Of a stretch of 7,101 bases of DNA, positions 1-5,793 are shown piece after piece. Source of the stretch: an uncultured Bergeyella sp. (GTDB lineage: Bacteria > Bacteroidota > Bacteroidia > Flavobacteriales > Weeksellaceae). The notes beneath the pieces are model-generated. The model saw only the letters and a program-made list of their open reading frames with translations, was not told the DNA's origin and made no database searches. Positions within the stretch are counted from its first letter, which is position 1, and every line of letters starts with the position of its first letter. The stretch covers positions 1-7,101 of the forward strand of contig CAKAOY010000058.1 in the NCBI GenBank assembly GCA_916710115.1, written 5' to 3'. The position numbers and the translations under genes are program-made.

Positions 1-713
1 ATAGATGATGCTCTATCGTCTTCGCTTAATACTTTGCAAGGGTTTTTTAGAGTTTGTATATTCTTAAACGCCTCTTCCCATTTTTGAATAAGAGCATTCA
101 TATCATTATGAAGCTCGGCTACTTTTTTGTTTTCAGCAACTGTTCTTATGATTACCCCAAATCCTTCTGGTCGGATACTTTCAATAAGTGTTCGTAGGCG
201 CGTTTTTTCCTCCGAATTTTTTATTTTTCGGGATACAGATACCTTGTTGTCAAAAGGTATAAGCACCATAAAACGCCCTGTGATAGATATTTGTGTGGAT
301 ATTCTTGGGCCTTTGGTAGAGATTGGTTCTTTAGTAATTTGTATAAGTACAGTATCGTCTTTTGTCAAAACTTTCTCTACGATACCATTTTTGTCTATTT
401 GGTTTTGTATTTCAAAATTTTTCAGACTTCCCGATGTTTGCTTTTTCTGTAAAGTATCATTCACATATTTCCTGAAACTTAGATAGTCTGGTCCTAAATC
501 TTGATAGTGTAAAAAGGCATCTTTCCCAAGTCCAATATTTACAAATGCCGAATTAAGGTTTGGTGCAAGTTTTCTTATTTTTCCTAAAAATAAATCTCCT
601 ACCACGAACTTATTTTCTTGATGCTCTTCGTGAAGTTCAAATAATCTTCCGTCTTCCAAGAGAGCAATTTTTATATGTCCGTTTTCATTTGATACTATTA
701 ATTCTTTCTTCAT
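1..713 (-). CDS. rng: Ribonuclease E/G family endoribonuclease, N-terminal part (gene continues past left edge)
   Basis: The minus-strand reading frame is open from the ATG at 713-711 to the window edge, giving 237 complete codons. It begins MKKELIVSNENGHIKIALLE. Residues about 36-125 form the S1 RNA-binding domain of the RNase E/G family, shown by GDLFLGKIRKLAPNLNSAFV (39-58) and then the glycine-rich stretch before FLHY (67-70). A stretch at about 80-112 interrupts the S1 strands, as is usual in this family. Residues 126-165 (ITKEPISTKGPRIST followed by GRFMVLIPF and VSVSRKI) match the RNase-H-like part of RNase G. The catalytic Asp residues and the zinc-link cysteines lie further on, outside the window. 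Family members cleave single-stranded A/U-rich RNA in rRNA maturation and mRNA decay. The gene lies just downstream of a terminator (745-787), and I see no consensus promoter of its own. RNase G rather than E is inferred from the compact N-terminus. Confidence 0.93.
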   Translation of the reverse strand, partial: MKKELIVSNENGHIKIALLEDGRLFELHEEHQENKFVVGDLFLGKIRKLAPNLNSAFVNIGLGKDAFLHYQDLGPDYLSFRKYVNDTLQKKQTSGSLKNFEIQNQIDKNGIVEKVLTKDDTVLIQITKEPISTKGPRISTQISITGRFMVLIPFDNKVSVSRKIKNSEEKTRLRTLIESIRPEGFGVIIRTVAENKKVAELHNDMNALIQKWEEAFKNIQTLKNPCKVLSEDDRASS

Positions 714-744
714 TGCTCAAATTTTTATGGTTGAGATTTAAGTT

Positions 745-787
745 AAAAAAGACTTAGGTTAAGATAAAATATGCCTTAGCCTAAGTC
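745..787 (-). terminator. Intrinsic terminator between the 29-aa gene and rng
   Basis: Arms at 751-763 (GACTTAGGTTAAG) and 775-787 (CTTAGCCTAAGTC) pair over 13 positions with a single wobble pair, around an 11-nt loop. Read leftward, the stem is followed at once by six U (plus-strand A run at 745-750). It begins 17 nt after the stop of the 29-aa gene and ends about 31 nt before the rng start. It therefore closes the HU/small-protein transcript, and any read-through into rng must pass it. Used rightward it has only a weaker T tract (about 791-796), and no rightward gene precedes it. Confidence 0.85.
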
Positions 788-804
788 CTAATTTTTCCGA
801 AAAA

Positions 805-894
805 CTATTTTTTCTTATGTCTATTAGCTCTTCTTCTTTTTTTTCTCTTGTGAGTTGCTACCTTATGTCTCTTTCTTTTTTTTCCGCTTGGCAT
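805..894 (-). CDS. Very short Lys/Arg-rich protein (29 aa), candidate ribosome-associated protein
   Basis: ATG at 894-892, stop TAG at 807-805, 29 codons. The product begins MPSGKKRKRHKVATHKRKKR and ends in NRHKKK. 17 of 29 residues are Lys or Arg and 3 are His, with no acidic residue. This composition is typical of small ribosomal proteins such as bL34, bL36 or THX that thread into rRNA. I recall near-identical small ORFs next to HU and rng across Bacteroidota, so I regard it as a real, often unannotated gene. A novel ribosomal protein (bL38) has been reported in the Flavobacterium johnsoniae ribosome; I cannot tell whether this is the same protein. It lies 28 nt downstream of the HU stop, is probably co-transcribed with HU, and is followed by a strong terminator. 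Confidence 0.78.
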   Translation of the reverse strand: MPSGKKRKRHKVATHKRKKRRRANRHKKK

Positions 895-922
895 AACTTA
901 ATATTTTTTATATGTTAAACAA

Positions 923-1207
923 TTATTTTACCTTTGATTTTACTCTATCTACAAAAGTTTTTGCAGGTTTAAATGATGGAATATTGTGGGCAGGGATATC
1001 GATTGCTACATTTTTAGAAATATTCCTTCCTGTTTTTGCAGCTCTTGCTTTGATTACGAAAGAACCAAAACCTCTTAAATAAACATTTTCTCCTTCATAT
1101 AGAGAAGCCTTAACCTCTTGCATAAAAGCTTCTACAACCCTTTGGGTGTCATTCTTGTCTGTGCCCAATCTGTTTGAAATTGAAGCTACCAATTCTGCTT
1201 TTGTCAT
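923..1207 (-). CDS. HU-family DNA-binding protein
   Basis: 94 residues, normal for a single-domain HU/IHF protein that bends and compacts DNA as a dimer. The helical N-terminus (MTKAELVASISNRLGTDKND, then VVEAFMQEV to about residue 33) forms the dimer body. The family signature appears at 47-50 (GFGSF begins at 46), followed by the basic beta-arm KARAAKTGRN (53-62) and the return strand AHNIPSFKPAKTF (73-85). The arm reads RNISKN where textbook HU has RNPxTG, so the DNA-intercalating proline is absent; I recall this variant as common in Bacteroidota. The start ATG at 1207 lies about 23 nt after the predicted transcription start of the promoter at 1237-1265. It is the first gene of a likely HU/29-aa-protein unit. 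Whether it is closer to HU or IHF cannot be settled from sequence alone. Confidence 0.95.
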   Translation of the reverse strand: MTKAELVASISNRLGTDKNDTQRVVEAFMQEVKASLYEGENVYLRGFGSFVIKARAAKTGRNISKNVAIDIPAHNIPSFKPAKTFVDRVKSKVK

Positions 1208-1231
1208 TTCCTGATTTTATTTTTAACTTTG
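1200..1231 (+). promoter_or_regulatory. Predicted Bacteroidota-type promoter for mutY
   Basis: The -7 element TAACTTTG at 1224-1231 matches TAnnTTTG. A -33 TTTG at 1200-1203 is separated by 20 nt. The predicted start near 1238 would leave a leader of about 17 nt before the TTG at 1255, which supports that unusual start. The -33 box lies over the first codons of the HU gene. Confidence 0.65.
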
Positions 1232-1236
1232 GACTG

Positions 1237-1265
1237 CAAATATAAAACTTTTTTTTGGAAACAAA
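1237..1265 (-). promoter_or_regulatory. Predicted Bacteroidota-type promoter for the HU gene
   Basis: Read leftward, the -7 element TATATTTG lies at 1244-1237 and matches TAnnTTTG exactly. A -33 TTTG at 1265-1262 gives a 17-nt spacer; a second TTTG at 1269-1266 would give 21 nt. The predicted start near 1230 leaves a leader of about 23 nt before the HU ATG. It overlaps the oppositely oriented mutY promoter and the first codons of mutY. Confidence 0.7.
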
Positions 1266-2289
1266 CAAACAAAACGCTGATTTTCTTAATATTGGTAATA
1301 AAATTTTAGATTGGTACCATAAAAATGGTAGGATTTTACCTTTCAGAATGACTAAAAATCCATACAAAATATGGATTTCGGAAATTGTTTTTCAACAAAC
1401 TCGTATCCAGCAGGGACTTGGGCATTATGTTAATTTTATAGAGCGATTTCCAAATGTAGAGTCGCTTGCAAGTGTTGATATTGAGGAGGTTATGTTGTAT
1501 TGGAAAGGTCTTGGGTATTATTCCCGAGCATTGAATATTCATAAGGCATCTAAACAAATAATAGAAAAATTCAATGGAGAGTTCCCAAGTGAATATCAAG
1601 AGATTTTGAAGCTTAGTGGGATTGGTAAATATACAGCTGCTGCTATTGCGAGTATTTGTTTTGATGAAGATTATCCTGCAGTTGATGGTAATTTTTACAG
1701 AGTGTTGTCTCGTCTTTTTGCTGATGATTTTGACATTTCTCAATCAAAATCGTTTGATTATTTCGCTACTTTGGCACTGAAAATTATGCCAAAAGGTAAA
1801 GCAGGTGATTTTAATCAAGCTATAATGGATATGGGAGCAGAGGTGTGTAAGCCCAAACCGCATTGTGGGGAATGTCCCGTTCGAGAGGATTGTTTAGCGT
1901 TTTCAGTGGGTAAGCAACAAGAGTTTCCAGTTAAAAATAAAAAGACGAAACAGAAAAATCAGAATCTAACTTATTATTTTGTAGAAAATCAAAATAAATT
2001 TCTTATTCGTAGACGAGGAACAGATTCCATTTGGAAAAATCTAAATGAATTCCCAACTAAAATTCCTAAAAAATGGCAATCTAATATTGTAGAGCATCAC
2101 CAAGTGAATCATAAATTAACACATCTTAATTTAGGTATAGATATTTACAGAGTTATTGTAGAATGTCCTAATGAATTTCAGTTTTTTGCAGACCGAGAGC
2201 AGTTTGTGCTTATTACTCACGAAGAGGCTATCCAAAAATCCTTTCCTAAACCATTAGAAAATTATGTAAATAAGATTAAAAAATCATAA
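1255..2289 (+). CDS. mutY: A/G-specific adenine DNA glycosylase MutY
   Basis: 344 residues, close to the 350 of E. coli MutY. It removes adenine mispaired with 8-oxoguanine in base excision repair. The catalytic Glu is E43 in the block EIVFQQTRIQ; the helix-hairpin-helix is LSGIGKYTAAAI (120-131), and the second catalytic acid is D144 in AVDGN. Four cysteines for the [4Fe-4S] cluster are C198, C204, C207 and C213. Residues about 230-344 form the MutT-like 8-oxoG recognition domain with an HxxxHKLTH stretch. The start is TTG at 1255: a TAA in frame at 1243-1245 blocks extension, and the next in-frame ATG (residue 32) would remove the start of the glycosylase domain. The predicted promoter at 1200-1231 fits this start. 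The first cluster spacing is C-x5-C instead of the usual C-x6-C. The gene is divergent from HU. Confidence 0.95.
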   Translation: METNKQNADFLNIGNKILDWYHKNGRILPFRMTKNPYKIWISEIVFQQTRIQQGLGHYVNFIERFPNVESLASVDIEEVMLYWKGLGYYSRALNIHKASKQIIEKFNGEFPSEYQEILKLSGIGKYTAAAIASICFDEDYPAVDGNFYRVLSRLFADDFDISQSKSFDYFATLALKIMPKGKAGDFNQAIMDMGAEVCKPKPHCGECPVREDCLAFSVGKQQEFPVKNKKTKQKNQNLTYYFVENQNKFLIRRRGTDSIWKNLNEFPTKIPKKWQSNIVEHHQVNHKLTHLNLGIDIYRVIVECPNEFQFFADREQFVLITHEEAIQKSFPKPLENYVNKIKKS

Positions 2290-2349
2290 AATATTTTTTT
2301 AATTTGATTTTATCCATATATCTTATGTGAAGAAGATTGCTAAAAATTA

Positions 2350-2379
2350 TTGTTTTGCAAAAAAAAATATATATATTTG
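2350..2379 (+). promoter_or_regulatory. Predicted promoter of the uptake cassette, with an A9(TA)4 spacer
   Basis: The -7 element TATATTTG at 2372-2379 matches TAnnTTTG. TTG at 2350-2352 serves as -33 with a 19-nt spacer. The spacer holds nine A (2359-2367) followed by four TA units (2368-2375). A 14-bp palindrome AAATATATATATTT (2365-2378) covers the -7 box. The predicted start near 2386 leaves only 5-8 nt before the ATG codons at 2391 and 2394. Confidence 0.65.
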
Positions 2380-2393
2380 CATTAACTTTTATG

Positions 2394-2762
2394 ATGAAGA
2401 TACTGAAAAATATTAAAGTTATTATTTTACCTCTGATGGTGTTCATCTTTGTGCTGAATATATCAGGGGGAGCTTTGTATTTGCGTCATCATTTAGAGCA
2501 TACTCATACGCAGGACGAATTGGTCATAGATAATAAGTGCAGTGATAAAAATTGCAATCATCAAGCACATATTAAAGTGGAATACCACGGTTGTGATTGC
2601 GGATTTTTTGTTACTATAAATCATTTTTTTCTTTTACCTGAAAAGGTTGATATTGCGCTACAACCGAAGGAAATAATCAGTCGTAACACAATATGTAAAA
2701 TCTTATTTTCGGAGAGAATAATTACTCTACAGCAGTCACGAGCTCCACCTGTGGCAATTTAA
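2394..2762 (+). CDS. Small His/Cys-rich membrane-anchored protein upstream of the TonB receptor
   Basis: 122 residues from the ATG at 2394 (the adjacent ATG at 2391 is equally possible). Earlier in-frame starts such as TTG at 2337 lie upstream of the predicted promoter and are rejected. Residues 1-6 are basic and 8-29 form one hydrophobic segment, so it is a signal anchor or uncleaved signal peptide. The rest is exported and rich in metal-type ligands: H32, H33, H36, H38; C49, C54, H56, H59; H65, C67, C69, with HGCDCG at 65-70; and H77. The C-terminus carries RAPP (116-119). From memory, short Bacteroidota proteins with His-Cys pairs and a terminal R-x-PP motif often precede TonB receptors, annotated with names such as HYC_CC_PP family; this assignment is tentative. 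The biochemical function is unknown; metal binding in the periplasm is inferred from composition and from its neighbours. Confidence 0.8.
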   Translation: MKILKNIKVIILPLMVFIFVLNISGGALYLRHHLEHTHTQDELVIDNKCSDKNCNHQAHIKVEYHGCDCGFFVTINHFFLLPEKVDIALQPKEIISRNTICKILFSERIITLQQSRAPPVAI

Positions 2763-2960
2763 AATTTATTTCTTAAGGAAAATAACTTATTAAAGATGAG
2801 GTGATACATTTTTTTAGAAGGAGGGTGTATGTACTCTTTGATGTGTATTTTATATTTTATTTAAAGTTATTTTAAACTCAAGAAATATAGCAGATTATCC
2901 AAAAATTCTGGTGGATAATGATTCAATCTTTTTTTTTCACTTTTTGTAAAAAAATCATTA
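2763..2960 (+). other. Intergenic region before the receptor gene (no long ORF)
   Basis: This 198-bp gap, very AT-rich, is the longest in the window. It contains an SD-like AAGGAGG at 2818-2824 before an 11-codon frame (2829-2864), an 8-bp inverted repeat (2894-2919) and a T9 run (2929-2937). I found no TAnnTTTG box with a proper -33 partner; the nearest, TACTCTTTG at 2832-2840, has one base too many. The receptor may thus be read from the promoter at 2350-2379 or from a promoter of another kind. Confidence 0.5.
2894..2919. repeat. 8-bp inverted repeat upstream of the receptor gene (hairpin or operator)
   Basis: ATTATCCA at 2894-2901 is the exact reverse complement of TGGATAAT at 2912-2919, with a 10-nt spacer. 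A T9 run follows at 2929-2937, nine bases after the stem. The distance is long for an intrinsic terminator but could allow a weak one closing the small upstream gene. Alternatively it is a protein-binding site about 41 bp before the receptor ATG. The sequence does not decide between these. Confidence 0.45.
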
Positions 2961-5033
2961 ATGCGAAAATTAACCATTGTAGGTACTTTTTGTGTAGTTG
3001 CTCAGTTGGCTATTGCACAAAATGTCACCTCCAAGAAGTTGGATACTATCGTTATTAAGAAACAAATGGCGGTAGTAGATAATGTCTTAAAAATTTCTAA
3101 GGAAAATTTAATAGAAAATTCAGGGCATAACCTCGCGGAACTACTTGAAAAAGAAGCTGGTATATCTCTTCGGCAAGTAGGAGCAACTGTGGCAAAGCCT
3201 GTGATAGAGGGATTGGCAAATAATAGGATACTAATTCTTAATAATGGAATAAAATTAGAGAGCCAAGATTGGTCGGATGACCATGCTCCCGAAATCAGTC
3301 TTGGGGTACCGCAGAATATCAGTATTGTAAAGGGTGCTCAGGGGGTAAGATATGGGGCAGGAGCTTTAGGTGGTGTGATTTTATTATCTCCCAAGCCACT
3401 TCGTTTTGGGAAAGAATTGTCGGGTTCGGCGGTGCTTTCTGGAAATTCTAATTCTGGGAAAATATCGAGTGGCGTGTATATAGAGCGTGGTTTAGGTAGA
3501 TATTGGGCATGGAGATTACAGGCAAATACTCAGTATTCGGGAGACTATAAGACACGAGATTATTATGTGAATAATACGGGAAGCCGAGAGCTAAACTATT
3601 CTGCGGAATTGGGCTACCGAAGGGAGAATTTTCAATCTAAGTTGTATTATAGTGGATATCGCTCAGATTTAGGGATTTTCTATGGAGCTGCTACTACTAG
3701 TCGTTATGATTTTGAGGCTCGTTTAGAGTATGGTCGCCCTACGGAATACGAGGGTTTTACCTATAAGATAACAGCCCCGAAGCATAATGTGTGGCATCAT
3801 TTCGTAAAATCGGAGACGGAGTTTCGTCTTGGAGATTTTAACCAAGTAAGTCTTATTTATAATTATCAAAATAACCACAGACGGGAGTTTGATATTCGGA
3901 GAATGGACAGGACGAGGATTCCTACCCAAGATATGAAACTGACATCTCATTTCGGAGAAGCTCTTTGGAAGAATCATTTTTTTAAAGATATAGAGTTTCA
4001 GCTGGGAATGAGCTATTTGCGGAAAGAAAATATCAATATTTCGGGGACAGGTGTAGTGCCTACAATTCCTAATTATGTGATGAATAACTACGCTTCATTT
4101 TTCATTGTTGAACTTAAAAAAGAGAAATGGTTAGCAGAGCTTGGTGGAAGGTTTGACTTTCGTAATATCAATTCTCTTGGGTATAATGCCTTTGGAGAGC
4201 TATATGGGAGTAAGAAGAATTTTTCAAGTTTTTCGTATTCGGCAGGAGTTCATTACGAATTTTTAAAAAATTTGGAATATACGGCACATATTGGTTATGC
4301 ATGGAGAAATCCCGAGCCTTATGAGTTGTATATCAATGGAAAACAGCATGGAATACCGATTTATTACATAGGAGATGAGCAGATGAAGTCAGAGCGAGGA
4401 TTGAAGTTTGTAAATAAGATAACTTATAAGAATCCACAATTTTCGGCGGATTTGTCGGTGTTTGTTCAACCGATTGAGAATTTTATTTATAATATTCCAC
4501 TCTACCATGACAATGGGGATAGGTTGTATATAGATTTGTTTTCGGGGCCGTCGGCAGCGTTTCAATTTGTACAAACAGATGCGTTTTTCCGAGGAGGGGA
4601 TTTGTCTATAAGTCTACCTATAACGAGGAATTTGTCTTATCAATCTAATCTTTCGTTGGTATATGCGAATGATAGGAAAACTGGGGGATATCTTCCGCAG
4701 ATTCCGCCGTTTAATCTTAATCAGAGCATTAAATGGAATATTCCAAACTCAGTCTTTGAGAAGGCGTATATTAAGTTGGAACATCAGTACTATGCTAAGC
4801 AAAATAGATTTGATGCAAGGCTTGATTTGGTTGCTGATTCTCCGAGTAGTTACCATCTTTTTGGAGTGAAAATAGCCTCAGAATGGAAGATTGATACGAA
4901 AAGAAGTGTTAATTTTTATTTAGGAGTAGAAAATCTTACCAATCAACTTTATAAAAATTACACAGACAGATTAAGGTATTTTATCCACGGAAAAGGAATG
5001 GATATTCAATTTAAAACAGAATTTAATTTTTAA
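2961..5033 (+). CDS. TonB-dependent outer-membrane receptor, probable metal or metal-complex transporter
   Basis: 690 residues, standard size for a receptor without extra N-terminal domains. Signal peptide 1-19 with cleavage after AIA and before QN. A TonB-box-like LDTIVIKK lies at 27-34. The plug spans about 45-148: ENLIENSGHNLAELLEKEAG, PVIEGLANNRILILNNGIKL, the DWSDDHAPE motif (103-111) and the closing block IVKGAQGVRYGAGALGGVI (122-140). Residues about 150-690 form the 22-strand beta barrel, with alternating aromatic strands and a terminal Phe (EFNF). The D-x-S-x-DHA pattern in the plug recalls ZnuD-type zinc receptors and related Bacteroidota receptors, but it is also seen in broader groups. 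There is no carboxypeptidase-like N-terminal domain, so it is not a typical SusC glycan receptor. Its stop lies 9 nt before the first lipoprotein gene, so these are co-transcribed. The substrate is inferred from the His-rich neighbours. Confidence 0.93.
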   Translation: MRKLTIVGTFCVVAQLAIAQNVTSKKLDTIVIKKQMAVVDNVLKISKENLIENSGHNLAELLEKEAGISLRQVGATVAKPVIEGLANNRILILNNGIKLESQDWSDDHAPEISLGVPQNISIVKGAQGVRYGAGALGGVILLSPKPLRFGKELSGSAVLSGNSNSGKISSGVYIERGLGRYWAWRLQANTQYSGDYKTRDYYVNNTGSRELNYSAELGYRRENFQSKLYYSGYRSDLGIFYGAATTSRYDFEARLEYGRPTEYEGFTYKITAPKHNVWHHFVKSETEFRLGDFNQVSLIYNYQNNHRREFDIRRMDRTRIPTQDMKLTSHFGEALWKNHFFKDIEFQLGMSYLRKENINISGTGVVPTIPNYVMNNYASFFIVELKKEKWLAELGGRFDFRNINSLGYNAFGELYGSKKNFSSFSYSAGVHYEFLKNLEYTAHIGYAWRNPEPYELYINGKQHGIPIYYIGDEQMKSERGLKFVNKITYKNPQFSADLSVFVQPIENFIYNIPLYHDNGDRLYIDLFSGPSAAFQFVQTDAFFRGGDLSISLPITRNLSYQSNLSLVYANDRKTGGYLPQIPPFNLNQSIKWNIPNSVFEKAYIKLEHQYYAKQNRFDARLDLVADSPSSYHLFGVKIASEWKIDTKRSVNFYLGVENLTNQLYKNYTDRLRYFIHGKGMDIQFKTEFNF

Positions 5034-5042
5034 TAAGAAAAA

Positions 5043-5765
5043 ATGAAAAAGATTTTAAGTTTTTTTATGACTTTTTTGGTATTGGCTTTTATCGTCCAAT
5101 CTTGTGGGAGAGATGGAGATTCTCCTGCGGTACCTACCGACGAAACGAAAGATAGAGGCCACGAGATGCCTAATAAGATTGAATTGATAATGACGGATTT
5201 GTCTACCAATCAGCAACATAAAAAGGTCGGAGTACTTACACCTAATGGTGTTGTATATGATGATGAAGCTCCATTTGTTTGGAAAGCGGGTGGAAAATAT
5301 CATTTTGAAATAGTGTATTTTGTGAATGGTAGAAGAATCAATAGCGAGTTTGTATCAAAAGAAATGGCACCGATACATCAGCATTTTTTTGAGATGTTCC
5401 AAGGAGAATATCAAACTAGTGAGAACAAGAGAAAAGAACAAGCTAAAGCTATGGACAGAGTGGTAACCTATGAGTATCAGGATACGGACCCAGAAAATAA
5501 AAGCTTAAAAGATGGGGCGTCGATTAGATTGAGAACATGGGATACGGATAATCCAACTGAGATAGACCCTATCGGCCTAAAAGGTGTATTCAGTGTGAAA
5601 ACAGATGTAGAAACACAGGATTATAAAATGTTAGTCCGTTTGGCACATTTTCTCAGAAAAAATAAATTACAAGATAACGGAAAGGTGAGAAAGTATAATG
5701 AGATACCTACCATTGTTATGGTACCAGATATTGCAATGACCTTACCAATAAGAATTGAAAAATAA
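5043..5765 (+). CDS. SPII lipoprotein, first of a paralogous pair linked to the TonB receptor
   Basis: 240 residues. Signal peptide 1-20 ends in a lipobox IVQSC, so C21 is lipidated; Asp residues soon after the cysteine (CGRDGD) could favour surface export. The mature part is a probable beta-rich domain with motifs shared with the next gene: HQHFF at 112-116, YQDTDPE at 145-151, DPIGLKG at 175-181, then LVRLAHF (198-203) and a C-terminal YNEIPTIVMV (218-227) ending in LPIRI. From memory these recall small lipoproteins next to TonB receptors in Chryseobacterium and relatives, labelled 'type 1 periplasmic binding fold superfamily', with motifs like EHQFF, Y-x-D-x-D, PIGL and L-x-V-x-L-x-H; that match is unverified. 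A role in capturing or handing ligand to the receptor is inferred from the operon and the conserved His and acidic residues. Confidence 0.88.
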   Translation: MKKILSFFMTFLVLAFIVQSCGRDGDSPAVPTDETKDRGHEMPNKIELIMTDLSTNQQHKKVGVLTPNGVVYDDEAPFVWKAGGKYHFEIVYFVNGRRINSEFVSKEMAPIHQHFFEMFQGEYQTSENKRKEQAKAMDRVVTYEYQDTDPENKSLKDGASIRLRTWDTDNPTEIDPIGLKGVFSVKTDVETQDYKMLVRLAHFLRKNKLQDNGKVRKYNEIPTIVMVPDIAMTLPIRIEK

Positions 5766-5793
5766 AAAAGTTTAATTAATAAAAGTATTTATA

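Noticed and set aside
127..757. Two plus-strand frames (127-486 and 560-757)
   Set aside because: They lie antisense to the rng coding region, whose minus-strand translation matches the RNase E/G family; the plus-strand products look like no known protein.
1149..1367. Minus-strand frame overlapping HU and the start of mutY
   Set aside because: It covers the HU 5' end, both promoters and mutY codons; the product has no recognisable feature.
1336..1743. Minus-strand frame of 135 codons inside mutY
   Set aside because: Shadow of a clear MutY coding region with all catalytic motifs on the plus strand.
2280..2311. AT-only inverted repeat AAAATCA/TGATTTT after mutY as a terminator
   Set aside because: Seven A/T-dominated pairs around an 18-nt loop are too weak and are expected by chance in such AT-rich sequence.
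2337..2390. TTG start 18 codons upstream of the chosen start of the His/Cys protein
   Set aside because: It would place the -33 and -7 promoter boxes and the A9(TA)4 tract inside the coding region, and would add a second basic and hydrophobic stretch before a good signal anchor.
2832..2840. TACTCTTTG as a -7 box for the receptor gene
   Set aside because: The TA and TTTG parts are three bases apart instead of two, and no TTG lies at the right distance upstream.
2961..5033. SusC-type glycan receptor with the lipoproteins as SusD partners
   Set aside because: The receptor lacks the N-terminal carboxypeptidase-like extension and is far shorter than SusC (about 1000 aa); the lipoproteins are half the size of SusD and lack its TPR-like helical character.
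3723..5303. Other frames within the receptor and first lipoprotein genes (3723-3977, 4389-4574, 4663-4869, 5055-5303)
   Set aside because: All overlap long, well-supported plus-strand genes in another frame or strand and show no family motif.
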